Below, piece after piece: positions 24,043 to 35,706 of a DNA stretch of 64,000 nucleotides. Source of the DNA: Margaritispora aquatica (Eukaryota; Ascomycota; Leotiomycetes; Helotiales; Discinellaceae); the NCBI GenBank assembly GCA_007644065.1, contig VJWN01000001.1, positions 3,238,340 to 3,302,339 on the forward strand, given 5' to 3'. The translations under genes and the position numbers were made by a program. The notes beneath the pieces are model-generated. The model did no database searches, was not told where the DNA came from, and was given only the letters and a program-made list of their open reading frames with translations. Position 1 is the stretch's first letter. Each line of letters begins with the position of its first letter.

Positions 24043-25626
24043 TCACCTCAGCTCATTAATGCGATCCGAGCACTTCTCTTTCATTCTCATAAAGTATCCC
24101 CACCCCACGATACAGATGAATCCAATGTAACTCACACCTGCGGCACCAATCTTGATCCAAAAATGCGCATAGTACTGATGCTCGTCCGTATTTGTTGCAA
24201 GACCCACAATTCCTCCGTCAATATTCAGCCAGTACCTCAACCCAGCCTTACACATACAGTTCCGATACACGCCTAGAAGCTGCATGATGGTTCCGCCGAT
24301 GGCAAGGAAGATTGCGAAAGCACAGCACACTGCAGCGAAGGTGTAGATGGGGTATTTGAAGAACCATTGCTTGTTCTCCTCGTTGTGATAGAACCACACT
24401 GCGATGAGCAGGATCTGACAACACGCATATCCCATGATTGTGAAAGCTCGGCAGCCGAATCCGACGACAGGCGTGAAGTACGAGATGGAGCCTGCGAGGC
24501 CACAAACTGTGCTGATGACCAGTATGGCTAAGACGCAGGCTACGAGTCTGTTCGCGCGGGACTTAAGGATATGTACGATGTCCTGGTGAATTGGAGCTCT
24601 GAACTTTGTGCGACCATTGTCCACGTCTGTCCATTTACGATCGGTCCAAAGCCGAACACATCGTCCTCGGTTCCAAATCCATACTGTTTGGTACGGAGAC
24701 GTGAAGGGTGAGAAGATCCGTGCGAATGATGAGCGATGTCTTCGTAGTCTTGGTTTGCCAAAGTTACTCTCCATGATGCCTGGTCGTGTCATGCCTAGGA
24801 CGCATGAACAAGCCACAGCAGTTAAGACAATGATTCCGTACCACAGCCCGAATGCAATAGCATGAGCGGTGTCGTTATCACCGAGTCTTGAATTGGCATC
24901 GAACATGGAGTAGGCATATGCTCCTAGGTAGAAAACGACAGGAGCTCCAACAGCTGCTCCGTAGGATGCTTGATGGCCTAAAAGCTGCTGGAGTTTATCT
25001 TTGGCATGCTGAACATTAGGAGTGTTGCATATTTGGTTGACAACACGGTTTATGAGCTCATCGCCATGGCGTTTGTTCTCGCTCTCGCGTGGATAGAACG
25101 TGCCGATCAGTGTGAGAGTGATGGCATAGCTCGCTTCTGCTCTTGTCATCTTCTTGTTGTGCTGAACAGCACGAAGAATTCTCCAATCCTTGAGAGCTTC
25201 ATCGATAGCTCCCACCATAATCAGCCCAGAAAGGCCAAATACAGCAATAATCCACAGCAGAACGTCCGTGATCAACAAGAAGAATGCGAGGGCAAGCCAT
25301 AAGGCACTACCGAAAATGTTACGATTGAAGTATTTATCTCCTCGAGGGACTCGGTAGTTTCGTGGAATAGTCAAGACGAAGACTAAAGCAGGGAGCAAGA
25401 AACCAACGAGAGGACCGACCCATTGTTGCAATGCAGTAACGATACTTATTTCCCAGCCTGGCCATTGTGCCAAGCATGTTGATAGAGTGACGTTGATTGG
25501 AAGTGCTGCATCAGAGCCTTCGGAGTATAGAGAGCCGCATTTCAGTGTCACGTTTAGGCTGGGATCATTCAGGATCCACTGCTCTCGGGTAATCTCACAA
25601 GCATCTGTGAAGTTAGGATGGTGCAT
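24043..25626 (-). CDS. Polytopic membrane protein of unknown function (527 aa)
   Basis: Intronless gene on the minus strand. The short N-terminal part (1-60) has N-glycosylation sites (NFT, NVT twice) and cysteines, followed by several hydrophobic helices at about 65-85, 105-140, 220-240, 255-280, 360-380, 390-410, 425-450 and 495-515. That suggests about eight passes with an outside N-terminus. A charged loop at about 285-350 (NRGRCVRLWTDRK) and a loop at about 145-215 would face the cytosol. No transporter or receptor signature was recognised. Membrane topology is the only safe statement. The protein resembles hypothetical multi-span proteins common in filamentous ascomycetes. Confidence 0.8.
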   Translation of the reverse strand: MHHPNFTDACEITREQWILNDPSLNVTLKCGSLYSEGSDAALPINVTLSTCLAQWPGWEISIVTALQQWVGPLVGFLLPALVFVLTIPRNYRVPRGDKYFNRNIFGSALWLALAFFLLITDVLLWIIAVFGLSGLIMVGAIDEALKDWRILRAVQHNKKMTRAEASYAITLTLIGTFYPRESENKRHGDELINRVVNQICNTPNVQHAKDKLQQLLGHQASYGAAVGAPVVFYLGAYAYSMFDANSRLGDNDTAHAIAFGLWYGIIVLTAVACSCVLGMTRPGIMESNFGKPRLRRHRSSFARIFSPFTSPYQTVWIWNRGRCVRLWTDRKWTDVDNGRTKFRAPIHQDIVHILKSRANRLVACVLAILVISTVCGLAGSISYFTPVVGFGCRAFTIMGYACCQILLIAVWFYHNEENKQWFFKYPIYTFAAVCCAFAIFLAIGGTIMQLLGVYRNCMCKAGLRYWLNIDGGIVGLATNTDEHQYYAHFWIKIGAAGVSYIGFICIVGWGYFMRMKEKCSDRINELR

Positions 25627-26303
25627 TATTGTGATACATACTCAACTATTGTTTTTCATCTGGGGGAAATTTCAGCTCTTTTATGGATGTTCACGAGTGA
25701 GGCTCCGCCTTCACTGGGTTGAGTCAGAATGTGTATCTCCATTTCCACACACCCTTTCGAGGTTTGAGGATGATATGTAGGGCTGTCAACACAGCCCCAT
25801 CATCCAATATTTCATAGAATCACTTGCTCACCGGATATTGGATTATCGGAGGTGTGGGTGGTGACTTGACGTCTATGCCCTGAAAGAAACCAGCAACATC
25901 TTGAATGTTTCAAAGTGCCACCGGTGAAGATCGAGACCACGAAGTCATTTTTGAGTCTTGCACCTCTAAAACAACCAACCACCACACTGGATATTTTGGA
26001 GTAAAGTGCTGCGTGGGGGTGAGACATCGACTGGGCATCACCGGGGAACGGATTTGGCTGATTGGCTTCGCATACGAAATGAACTGTTTTGGGAATCCTC
26101 TGCATATATCTTGAGCATAATCCTTCACCCCAGCATCAACCATCATCCATCGATCGAGTGGCATGTGAATAATGATGGTTGCCTGATTAGGCCTTCATCA
26201 CGAGATGCAAACAACAAATGTCTATAAAATTAACCTTCTAATCCTGACTCCGGTCCTGTTGACAATCCCTCCCAAAGATCTATTTTCTTATCCAGTCTAC
26301 CAT
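25627..26303. other. Intergenic, promoter of the polytopic membrane-protein gene
   Basis: 677 bases between two minus-strand genes, holding the promoter of the left gene and the 3' end of the RTA1-like gene. No gene or repeat recognised. Confidence 0.55.
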
Positions 26304-27353
26304 TTACTTTGAGATCGGCCTGAAGCTTGACTCATCGCCGCTGTTCATCATCACATCGCCATTTCCCCTTGCATTGCGTCCGATGATATCTCCTGGGTGA
26401 ATAACATTGAAGCACAGCATAGCCCCAAACATCAACACTGCGTCGAAGATGTACAGGAATGCTTCGCTTGTCTGCAGAATGCTGCCTCTGCCAGCCCCAA
26501 ATTCGATCATACGGAAGACACTTCGGATGAGAATGAGACAACTGGAAATGTATAGCGTGTATAGGTACTTCTGCCATAGAGCTGGAGATGTAGTTGACGA
26601 GGAACTTCGAGCGCGTTTGTGGAAGATCATTGAGCATGTAATAAAGATACCGAAAAAAATGATTTGAAGTGCCAAACCCAGAAGGATGATGTTCTTCCCT
26701 AGATTTTGAGTTTTGGCACTAGCAATCATTCCACCACCTGGAAGCTGTTAGCCTTGTTCAACAAGATACCGGAGAAACCAATGATCCATGATGCAGCTCG
26801 ACTCCCGGGGTGTGGGTATCGTACCTAGGCATTGAATGAGGAATGCTGCAACATCTCCACAAACAAAAATCTTTGTCAAGAAACTTGGTCGGATTGGTGA
26901 TAGACTCGTGCCATTTGAAAAGATGATGACACGGCCGAGAACCATGTAGATACTCGCAGCGAAGAGTGCTGGAGCGACTAGAAGTGCAACAGTGGATGTG
27001 ATATAAAGGGCCATGCTGGTTTTGTTGTAACGACCCATGGCGCGAGTCACATAACCGACAACCTCAACTACTCAAAGTTAGAGATTATCAAGAACCTTAA
27101 CAAGAATACCATACAAATCCCTCCAATGATAAGTGGAACAAAAGCATATGTTCGCTTTTTGGAGGCCAGGAAAATATGGTGACCCGTCGAGCCTAAAAAT
27201 AACAAAGCGAAAAGAATAGCAGCAACTAGCGAAGGAGTGTATCTGCTATAGTTAGCATGCTTGGCGAGCGACTTGCTCTCATATTACTTACTGATAGAGC
27301 TCAAACTTCCCATCGCGACGAGACAGCGGAAGTGCTGCCATGGCTGTCGACAT
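26304..27353 (-). CDS. RTA1-like seven-span membrane protein
   Basis: Member of the RTA1/lipid-translocating exporter-like family, whose yeast relatives (RTA1, RSB1) affect resistance to toxic lipids and drugs. Four exons on the minus strand (27353-27292, 27242-27115, 27067-26825, 26737-26304) join in phase to 288 aa. Seen: YTPSLVAAILFALLF (first helix), IIGGIFEVVGYVTRAMGR with the family's Glu-Gly-Tyr-Arg pattern, GDVAAFLIQCLGGGMIAS, and the late RSVFRMIEFGAGRGS with Arg/Glu conserved in RTA1 proteins, followed by a last helix and a polar cytosolic tail. Seven hydrophobic segments fit the family. The tail is short. Substrate unknown. The family call is confident. Confidence 0.9.
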
Positions 27354-30311
27354 TTTGTCGCTGAAAGTGTTGAGATTGAGAAATTAAAGTTAGGAGAAAG
27401 CAAGAAGTAGAAATTGACAAAGAAAGCTTCTTGATCTGAACGAAAGCTTGAACCAAAGTTAATTCAAGAAAGTAAGGGGGCACGCCTGGATTCAATATAT
27501 AAGAATGCTCTCCTGGCACAAACGGATCCGGACACACCATACCCCGATGTCAGAAATGTCCGAATTGTGCACGGGAAATTCAACTTTCCTTGGTCTCAGG
27601 CTTTCAGCCTTGCTGTTGGCGGCACAGAGATACCTAATCTCAAATACGAGAGATTGTATCTGCTCCCCAAGCTTTCCATTCAGAAAGGGGCTCGCTTGGT
27701 GCGTCAGCTTAGTTTAACACCCAATCGGAAAATTCTCTAAACGTCGTATCCGATGGAAGCTTTTCTTCTGACTGCGCCCATCACCAGCATGGTCCGTTCT
27801 TCGGTTGCTCCCACAGCGTGTTAAATAATTATCCACTACAATGATTGGCAAAAGCTGGGTCAAGCTTATTTTGGAACCTGGAAAAGATCCTATGAAACGA
27901 GGGGATGATGAGCTCACAACTTCGAGCAGACCTCATTGGGATGAAACTTAAAGTTGTGATATCTTGGCAGGCCACGCAAGCATGTCATCCGTGTCATATC
28001 GCGTTCAGCAAGACGATGGTGGCGGAGTAAATTCGTTATCCAGGCAAGTCGGAGTAATACATATGTACCGCCCCGAGTCCGCTCTTCATCAAAGGGTTGA
28101 GCAGATACACAAAGATCAAATGCTTCTACTCCTTCAGCAGCATTGCTTCCTGAAGACGAGACGGCAAGCTCATTGACGGGTATTGCACATAAGAATCTTC
28201 CTCCTACTGATCGCTGGCAACAGGGAAGGGTTCGAATCTGGATTGGCTTGGCGGGACAGAGAGATGATAGATATGCCCAAAACCATTTTGATCTCGAATT
28301 GAGGTGGAAGCATCGATATCCAGTACTTTTCGACTTCACAGCGCATTTTTCGGAGTCTGGATCATATCTAGCAAGGCAAAGGTTTCCGTAGAACTCTTGG
28401 TAAATGCTTAACACCTTGTTGGTAGACAGGTTTTCACTTCGCCAAAATCCAAATGCTCAATAAAATTCCAGTATGCACAGTACACATACCTTGTCCAAAT
28501 AAATGTCCAGATAGCCTAATGAGGATCTAATTCCAAGATCTACACCCCGATTGGTACCTGTTTGTGTTTTTGTCGTGGGCAGAATGAATCGCATTTGCTT
28601 GGAGCAAAATCCGGTCTCTTAACCAACCTTTAGTTGGTAACTTGATTCCCATACGATTGTTGCTTTTCGAAATTGTTAGACTTTATCGAGCGAAGCTATA
28701 GCTTATAGTAGAGTTATCTAAGAAGTTCCTGAACTCCAGTTTCGCCTTTTGTTGTGAAGCCATCATTTTAACACTCACACCTATCAGGGCTTATGCCTCA
28801 CGTTTGACTCTTCTTCACAGGTACGATCTGCCAGTTTTTGATTTGTGAGATAACGTCTTCCCATCTTTAACCTCAAAGATCGTGGCTGCTCCCAAACGCT
28901 AGATTCAATGTACCAATCAAGTGTTTATAGAGCGTTGAGATTCTCTCTGTCAAAGACCGTGCTCAATTCATGTGGAGTTCTGACACATCTTTTGTCTATT
29001 TTAGAATGCGAATGTGTTGATGGGTGGCGAGCTTGAAAATAAGGTTAAAAGACTATCGATGGGCAAAGCCACATAAGATTTTTATTGCTAAAAACAAGAT
29101 GAGGCGTTGGCAACCAAGTGTTTTGTGAATGGGCTTCCTAAAGTAGACCATGTCCAAAATCCTTTTTGGTTTGAACATATCTCCTAGATATATGGATGGC
29201 TAGTATTGGCATGGCGAGAGAAGCTATTCGTGTCTTCTCCTATCTTCTAGTCTTTTCATCGCTGAAGACATAGGTCGCTGGTCTCCTGATGACGAAGGTC
29301 CACCTCTCCTTGGTTGATGATGAAGTTATGCTAGGAGGATGGGAAAGAACATCAACATCTCATAACTTGAATGAGGTATCTTTCCCGACCGCAGACGATA
29401 CTACTAGATCACACATAAAAGTAAGCGACATATAGACTTGCATATAGGTGGCAGACTGGCTCGACAAACCTTGATATTGTTACCTATCTGTACGGGAAGA
29501 GCAGGAGATGAACATCAGAGGCTGTGAACTTTTATGACAATCATATCGAATTGTCGCAGCTTTTTAAGACACAATTGAGCCCACTTGTCTAGATTGAAGA
29601 ATAGTATGATAGAGGTACTCAAGTGGGAAACTCCTTGATGGGGAAATAATGACAACCACTGGGTCTCAAATGGTAAAGGAAAGCGGATGTGGAAGATGGA
29701 GTCGTAAAGAGATGATGGGAAGACAAAGAGAACATCAATTAATCCAGGATATCAAGAGTATCAAGAGTAAGCAATTGTAGATAGGGCTTTCAATGATATA
29801 TATATATATATACATATATGGTTATATGGTTATATGGTTATATGGTTATATGGTTATACTTGAAGAGGGAGACGATGAGGTGAGTGAGGACTGAGGATTG
29901 AAGACTGAAGACTGAGGACGAGTGGAAGTTTCGCCCAAGCGATAAGATAAGACCTGGCTCCATCATCAACCCCCAAAACAGTCTGGACAGTAAAGTTTTG
30001 CCATTCCTGACCGCCTTCAGCCACTTTCAGAGAGCACACCCAGAGCACACCAGAGCAATGAGAATACTACGGAGGAAGTCCACACACTCATTCTCTCACC
30101 ACCCACTCACTACCTACTTTTCTCCACCCTTCTCGAGCTACAGAACTGTCCATGAGATCAGTCCAAAGGATCTACAACATTACATGAGCAACCTCGATGT
30201 AATTCAATCCTTTTCCCATTACTTTAAGCTCTTCCAACTTTCTTTGCGCGTCGCACTCACAACTCCTCTTTTCCTCGTCCTTCTGCCACAACACCAACAT
30301 AAACCGACAGC
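27354..30311. other. Gene-poor stretch (3.0 kb)
   Basis: No gene I can support. Around 27960-28390 the plus strand has coding-like frames interrupted by stops, perhaps a decayed gene. From 28.4 to 29.8 kb the sequence is moderately AT-rich and without structure. The last 500 bases hold (TA)n and GTTATATG repeats and then the promoter and 5' leader of the ING gene. Confidence 0.5.
29796..29858 (+). repeat. (TA)n tract followed by GTTATATG tandem repeat
   Basis: A run of TA dinucleotides (about 29796-29811) is followed by an 8-base unit GTTATATG repeated four times plus a partial copy (29821-29858). It lies about 450 bases upstream of the ING/PHD start codon. Confidence 0.9.
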
Positions 30312-32438
30312 ATGAGGACCGCAAAACCGACTCATGGGGAGTCTTCATCGAATCGCAGAGCTCAACCGCCACGGCAGACTCGAAACAATCCTCCCAGATC
30401 CTCAATCCCAGGCGCGAGACCTGCCGGTCAAAGAGGGTCTCTGGGTGCTGGTCCGGAAGAACTGCCAGTCGACATCTTTCCAGCCATAACGCATTTTGCA
30501 GATGCTATCACTGCTCTGCCAAAGGAACTTGTGCGACACTTTACACTTCTCAAGGAGGTTGATGCAAAGATCTTTGCTCCCGAGGCAGATCTTGCAAGAC
30601 TTGTCGAACATGCGCTGAACACCCCTCTACCACGAAGAGCTCCTCCAATCGATCCACATCATCATTTCGCCCCGAAATCTGCTGCTATGAGCTCACAGGG
30701 CAGCGTTGATAGCCCAATCGCGAACGGCCACACTGGGTCAGGAGCCTCTATTCCTGACGTCGTTATGAGCAGCGTCTGGGAGCCCGCAAATGTCCCTCGT
30801 CGACAAATCTTCCAACATTGCCAGTATACGATGTCAAATATGCTGGTCAGTCTGGACGAAAAAAATCATGTTATTTCTACAGCCACCGAAGCACTAAATA
30901 AACAGCTCGCTCGAATCGATGAGTGTTTTCCTTTCGTCGAGCAAGAAGTCAGCGAGGAGGCACGAAATGGCAGTACAACACATTGGGCATATCTAGAGAA
31001 TAGGGCTCCAAAAGCTGGGGTATCACGCAGGGAAGTTGCATCTGCCAACAACATTGCAGCTGCAGCACAACACGTTGCGGCGGACGAGGCCCCGACAAGA
31101 AGCGACACCAGAAGACAGGCAGTACAGGACAAGAAGAAGGGCAAGAATCAGCATGTTGAGTCAGACTTCGATGAGCTGCAGAACAAGGAAAAGAAGCTTC
31201 ATGGAAACAGCAAGGTCCGCAAAACAGTCGACGCACCTCTCGCCGTGGGTTTGGGGATTACGAACGGTGCTACAAATGGCAATCCTCGGAAACGTCAGAA
31301 AGTCGAAAATAAAGGGCCCGGTGGTGGTGCAGTAATGGAGCGATCAATAAGTGCTGCGCTTGGTGCAAATGCGACAAAGGCCAAAGTTGCAGCAAGCCCA
31401 AGAGAGACGCCAATTCCAGAGGCGAAAAAGCGATCCCGAACTGCTGCAAATGGTCATAGTAGAAAGAGGTATGTTGATTTGCCATGTAGCCGCACCCTGC
31501 TAATGTAGTTAGGAATGGAACTGTATCATCTATAGCCATGTCGCCATCCATTGCGTCCTCCCCAATTCGAAGCACATTCCCCGAGATTTCTATTGCGAAA
31601 AAACCCAGCCCTCCTCCTCCAACGGTGATAAGACCTGCTGTGGTGAGAGGGAGACAAAACTCTACACAATCGATGGTGGAGAAGAGAGCAGCATCAGTAG
31701 CTTCGAGTCGGCAGAACGGAAATGGAACACCAGACTTGGTCGCAGCAGCAGTTGTTACTAGCAAAATCCTCCCAGAAGTAAAGACATCCATAAAAGAAAT
31801 TGCTTCAGTGATAAAAGGTGAAAATGTCTTGCAAGATATTGGACGAGACGAATCGACAATTGTTGGCGCATCTGTCGCCAGCAACAGGAAGGACAGTAGT
31901 GCGAAAAGGGAAGAACCAGAAACGAATGGCGACACGGCACAAAGTATCCAACAGGCAACCATAACAACTAAAAGTGGCAGAGCCAGCAAGCCCTCCACCC
32001 CAGCGATACCATCCTTTCCTGATCCTGTGCGATCTCGCTCTTCTCGAGCTATACTTGATAATGCATCTAATAAGAGAAGCCATAAGAAAGGGGCTGGAGC
32101 AGCTGCGCAACTACTTGCCCAGCAAACAACCGAGGCTGACGACTCGGCCAGTAATATTCAGGATGATGAGGATGATGTTGAAGCCGAAGCCGATGCTGAT
32201 GAACCTACATATTGTTATTGTAATGGTGTCAGTTATGGAGAGATGGTGGGCTGTGACGCAGATGGTTGTAAGAGGGAATGGTTCCATCTGGAGTGTGTTG
32301 GCTTGAAGGTTGCCCCCAAAATAAATGGTATGGTCTCCATCTTGAAGTTTGCGATATATGCTAATTTAAACAGTCAAATGGTACTGCGATGATTGTAAAG
32401 AGAAAATGCGCTCTAAGCGAAATGGACCTCGACCTTGA
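30312..32438 (+). CDS. ING-family PHD-finger chromatin protein (Pho23-like)
   Basis: Nuclear subunit of a histone deacetylase or acetyltransferase complex that reads methylated histone H3 Lys4. Exons 30312-31468, 31513-32327 and 32374-32438 join to 678 aa. The N-terminal ING helix region (about 50-105) has [21 protein letters not shown] and [10 protein letters not shown], and continues at about 165-215. A long Ser/Ala/Lys-rich disordered middle with basic clusters follows. The C-terminal PHD finger is complete (about 619-667: CYC, CDADGC, WFHLEC, WYCDDC). The spacing of Cys4-His-Cys3 is standard and the Trp/Tyr aromatic residues for methyl-lysine binding are present. The ING segment with [14 protein letters not shown] points to Pho23 of the Rpd3L complex rather than Yng1/Yng2; this finer call is inference. 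Confidence 0.9.
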
Positions 32439-32866
32439 AGAGTGGGGGCATGTTTGTGGATGATGGTGCGACTTTTGTGTATGGATTTACTGGAGTTTGA
32501 TGATTAAAATGGGTTATGAAGTGTACCATTTCCAAGGTTCATTGTGGCTTTATTGAGCTTAAAGGCTCCTGGATAGAAGCGAAACTCCGATCAGTTTGGA
32601 GCGAACAGGACGTCGATGAATATTTCGATGGAATCGGGATAGAAATGAGAGAAACATTTCGATGTTGATCGTTTTTTAGAAGAGACAATAAGATGGAAGC
32701 GAAATGTCGAAAATTTCATGTCAGCCTAAGCCCACGTGACACATCTCACAGCCCATGAAGAAGACAGCAGGTCTACAAAAGAATAATATGAATAATCAAA
32801 AGTAAAACTTTCGGCAGGTTTATAAAATTCATCCTATTAGGTTACGATAAACAACTACTGACCTTA

Positions 32867-32910
32867 CCATCGCCTACTCATCCATCGCCTACTAATCCAT
32901 CGCCTATAAA
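32867..32910 (+). repeat. 15-base tandem repeat, three units
   Basis: CCATCGCCTACTCAT is followed by one copy differing at one base and a partial third copy. Noncoding. Confidence 0.85.
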
Positions 32911-33039
32911 AGAATCTTAAGAAAGACCAAAATAATACACAGAAACAGCAAAACTCCAGAACCCTCCTCGGGAGTCCTTGCAAACACTTCGATATATGTT
33001 TTGTATTAATCCAGTTAAGCGATAGACCGTGGCACCGAA

Positions 33040-33140
33040 ACGGTTGTCGCCATGGTTGTTGATCTAACCCAGGACAGCTGTGGCCCGAAGCTCATATACA
33101 TATCATTGCGCCAACTGAGCTATGCGTCGGCTGTCTTGTG
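33040..33140 (-). other. tRNA-like sequence, possible SINE or tRNA relic
   Basis: The minus strand has a perfect A-box (TAGCTCAGTTGG, about 33111-33122). About 40 bases later comes a B-box-like GGTTAGATC with one central mismatch to GGTTCGANNC. A cloverleaf does not close: acceptor and T-stem pairing fail. A tRNA-derived SINE head or a decayed tRNA fits better than a working tRNA. No second copy was seen in the window. Confidence 0.35.
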
Positions 33141-33480
33141 TAGAGGTGATTCAGGTACTTTGGATATTTGAATATCAGCCTCGGATGCCCCTAGGTGTTT
33201 TTATATCCTACCTGCGTTGTTTTGGACTACGCAACTGGTTGGTTTTAACATGCCCTCTTTGAGCAGTGTAATGAACACACCGAATAGCCTAGCACTTTGG
33301 GCTCTAACCACTTCAATCGATTTATTTATTGATCCAATATTCAGGCTATACTGGCGTGTATACTTCAAAACTAAGGTAGCATTGATCCATGTCTTTGTTT
33401 TCGGAATGATACTTGCTTGTCTGTCTGTAGATTCATCTCCTAAGATCACCTATACTTGCATGAATCTGACCCACAGCTTG

Positions 33481-34799
33481 TTAAGCCTTCTCACCTATCT
33501 TCTGGAGCTGCCCTTGATAATATACACTCACAAAGCCAGTGCCAATCTGCTTAATCGGTATCCACTTCACCCACCACGGCACCACCACCCTTTCAAGCGC
33601 CACACTCGCATCCTCATCCCTCACACTCTCATTCAGAATAATCTCCTTTGGTAGTCTAGGCAGTACAGTAGCCGGCCTCGCAATACCAATCAGATCGCAC
33701 CCTCCAGACTTCAGCGCTAACTCCATACCCACGCGCGTCCTGAAGCCACCCGTAACCATGAGCGCGACATCCGGGAACTTAGCCCGCACCTGCTTCGCGA
33801 AGGAGAGGAAGAACGACTCCCGCGCCGTGGTGTTGGCTTTGGCATCGCCCTCATCCACCATCTTGGGATCCTCGTACGTCCCGCCTGAAATCTCGATGAA
33901 GTCGATGCCGACGTCGATGAGCAGCTGGATCTGCGTCATGGCGTCGCTCATGGCCTCTGCTGTGCCGACGTCGACGTCCACACTGGTGAACTTAATGCCG
34001 AGGCAGAACTTGGGGCTAGTTGCTTGACGGATTCCTTCGAGGATTCGGACTACAATCTTTGCGCGTGCGGTTGCGGAGCCGCCATAGGAATCTGTACGGA
34101 GATTGGTGGTTGGGGACATGAATTGAGCGAGGAGGTAGCCATGACTGTTTGTGTGAGGGCAATTCTCGCTAGATGACGACGGACAACTTACGCTCCATGC
34201 AGTTCCACACCCTGAAATCCAGCATCATAGCATTGCTTTGCAGCCCTCACGAATTCATCAACCACTTCATCAATATCCTCCTCAGTCATCGCTCGCGGTG
34301 TCCCAAAGAGCAGCGCGGCAGCAGCCCACGCTGCCCAGCCGGTCCCAAACACCATCTTCACAGCCGATGGTGCGATCGTCTTGTCCCAGAAACCTCTCTT
34401 GCCAACTCCAGCTGGTGACTGCCTACCCGGATGACAAAGTTGCGCAATCGTGGGCGTATTGTTTGCTTGACATATCTTCGCCCAGGTCTTCCAGGTCTCT
34501 TGGGTCTCGGGTGATTTGATGGAAAGGTTGGCGACGTCGGCGGGACTGCCTAGGTATCTTTGCGAGACCATGATGTTGCCCGTGAGAATCATGCCCCAGT
34601 TTCCAGAAGCCCATTCCTCATAGGTTTTGAGGAGCTGGGGGGAAGGGTTTTGGTCATGTGCCAGTCCCTCTGCCATTGCGCCCTAGGAGGACTGTTAGCG
34701 ACGTGTCCATCTGTGTGGAAGTAACTGAGGCTTTACTTTGCATAGGCGATTGGGGAGCGTGAGACCGCATGGTAAGGTGAATTCTTGTGCTACTAGCAT
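33481..34799 (-). CDS. NADH:flavin oxidoreductase, Old Yellow Enzyme family
   Basis: FMN-dependent TIM-barrel oxidoreductase that reduces activated double bonds with NAD(P)H. Three exons (34799-34737, 34682-34192, 34144-33481) give 405 aa. The start is set by the short first exon encoding EFTLPCGLTLPNRLCK, which splices to GAMAEGL, the classical OYE N-terminus. Also seen: QLCHPGRQSP, GFQGVELHGAHGYLLAQF spanning the second splice, NLRTDSYGGS, and the phosphate-binding VTGGFRTR and CDLIGIARP near the C-terminus. There is a small insertion after PSAVKMVFGTGW (AAWAAAALLFG). The C-terminal basic/hydrophobic tail (VVVPWWVKWIP) could touch a membrane. The closest class is the bacterial-like NemA/YqjM-type fungal OYE group. 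Substrate unknown. Confidence 0.92.
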
Positions 34800-35706
34800 G
34801 ATGCTGATTGATTGAGCGAAGTTGATGAAAGATTTGGGAAGGAAACAGTGGTTTGGTGGCTGGATAAGGATTTATAAAGGATACATGCACTTTGTGGTGA
34901 GGGAACACATGTCTTACACAATAGCCTTGTTTTCTGAGACAGTGGGTGAAGATAGGGAGTACGGAGGTAACACAATATGATTGGGAATTTATTGAACTTT
35001 TCCATATTAGTGAACGTTTTTACAAGAGACGGACATCTAGCCTCCGGTGAGAACCGAAATATACTTTTACGATTTGAAATCTACTTGACAACTTCTCCAT
35101 TTACTGCTTCGCTTTTTGGCTTGAATCTCGGTGGTGTCCCTCGAGCCGAGCCGAGGGAGATACCGATGCCGCCGACGGAGGTTGAATTGCACCGTCTTCC
35201 ATGATTAATGAACACTGTCTCGAACCTGGTGATGGTGTTGTTATCGAACGACAACGTAAGTGATGTGTGTATGTATGTATGTATGTATGTATGTTATACT
35301 TTGCTAAGCGAAGGAAATAGGAGAGAGAACATTAGCATGCGAATTTATTCAGTGGAGTGGACAATTTGAGAGTGAGATTTTAGTGTTTTGGGAGGACAGG
35401 GATGAAGCACAATGACATTTTGACATTTTGATCCCTCTACGACACAAACACAAACATCACTCTTTGGAGCATTTGATAATGCAAGTTGAATTAGATAATC
35501 ATCAGCTACCTTATATTTACTATAGAACACTTCCTGTCCAGCATGTCTTTCCAATATTCAATGGAAGAAATAAAGATCAGATCAGAGTACATCACATGAC
35601 CAATATACCTACCTTATGCCAGCCCGGCAGGGGGAAAAAATCTCGAATTCACCGACAATTCTCACCACCACACCATCACTTACCACCACCGCCATCGCCC
35701 ACGAAA
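34800..35706. other. Intergenic, divergent promoters
   Basis: 907 bases between the OYE-like gene and the short basic-protein gene. It contains a GTAT microsatellite. An open frame on the minus strand (about 35293-35088, ending VNGEVVK) looks coding-like but has neither start nor acceptor, so it was not called. Confidence 0.5.
35267..35294 (+). repeat. (GTAT)n microsatellite
   Basis: About seven tetranucleotide units (TGTA phase), noncoding. Confidence 0.9.

Larger units (their letters stand above)
32439..33480. other. Intergenic with short tandem repeat and tRNA-like sequence
   Basis: 1.0 kb between ING and OYE-like genes (both 3' ends). It contains the 15-base tandem repeat at 32867-32910 and a tRNA-like stretch at about 33040-33140, both listed. 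No coding sequence accepted. Confidence 0.6.

Noticed and set aside
28222..28236. GGGTTCGAATCTGG, looks like a tRNA B-box
   Set aside because: No A-box at the right distance upstream and no cloverleaf pairing.
35088..35293. Minus-strand open frame ending VNGEVVK with protein-like composition
   Set aside because: It has no ATG and no acceptor before an in-frame TAA at 35294-35296, and its upstream half is encoded by a GTAT microsatellite. The opposite strand is open too.
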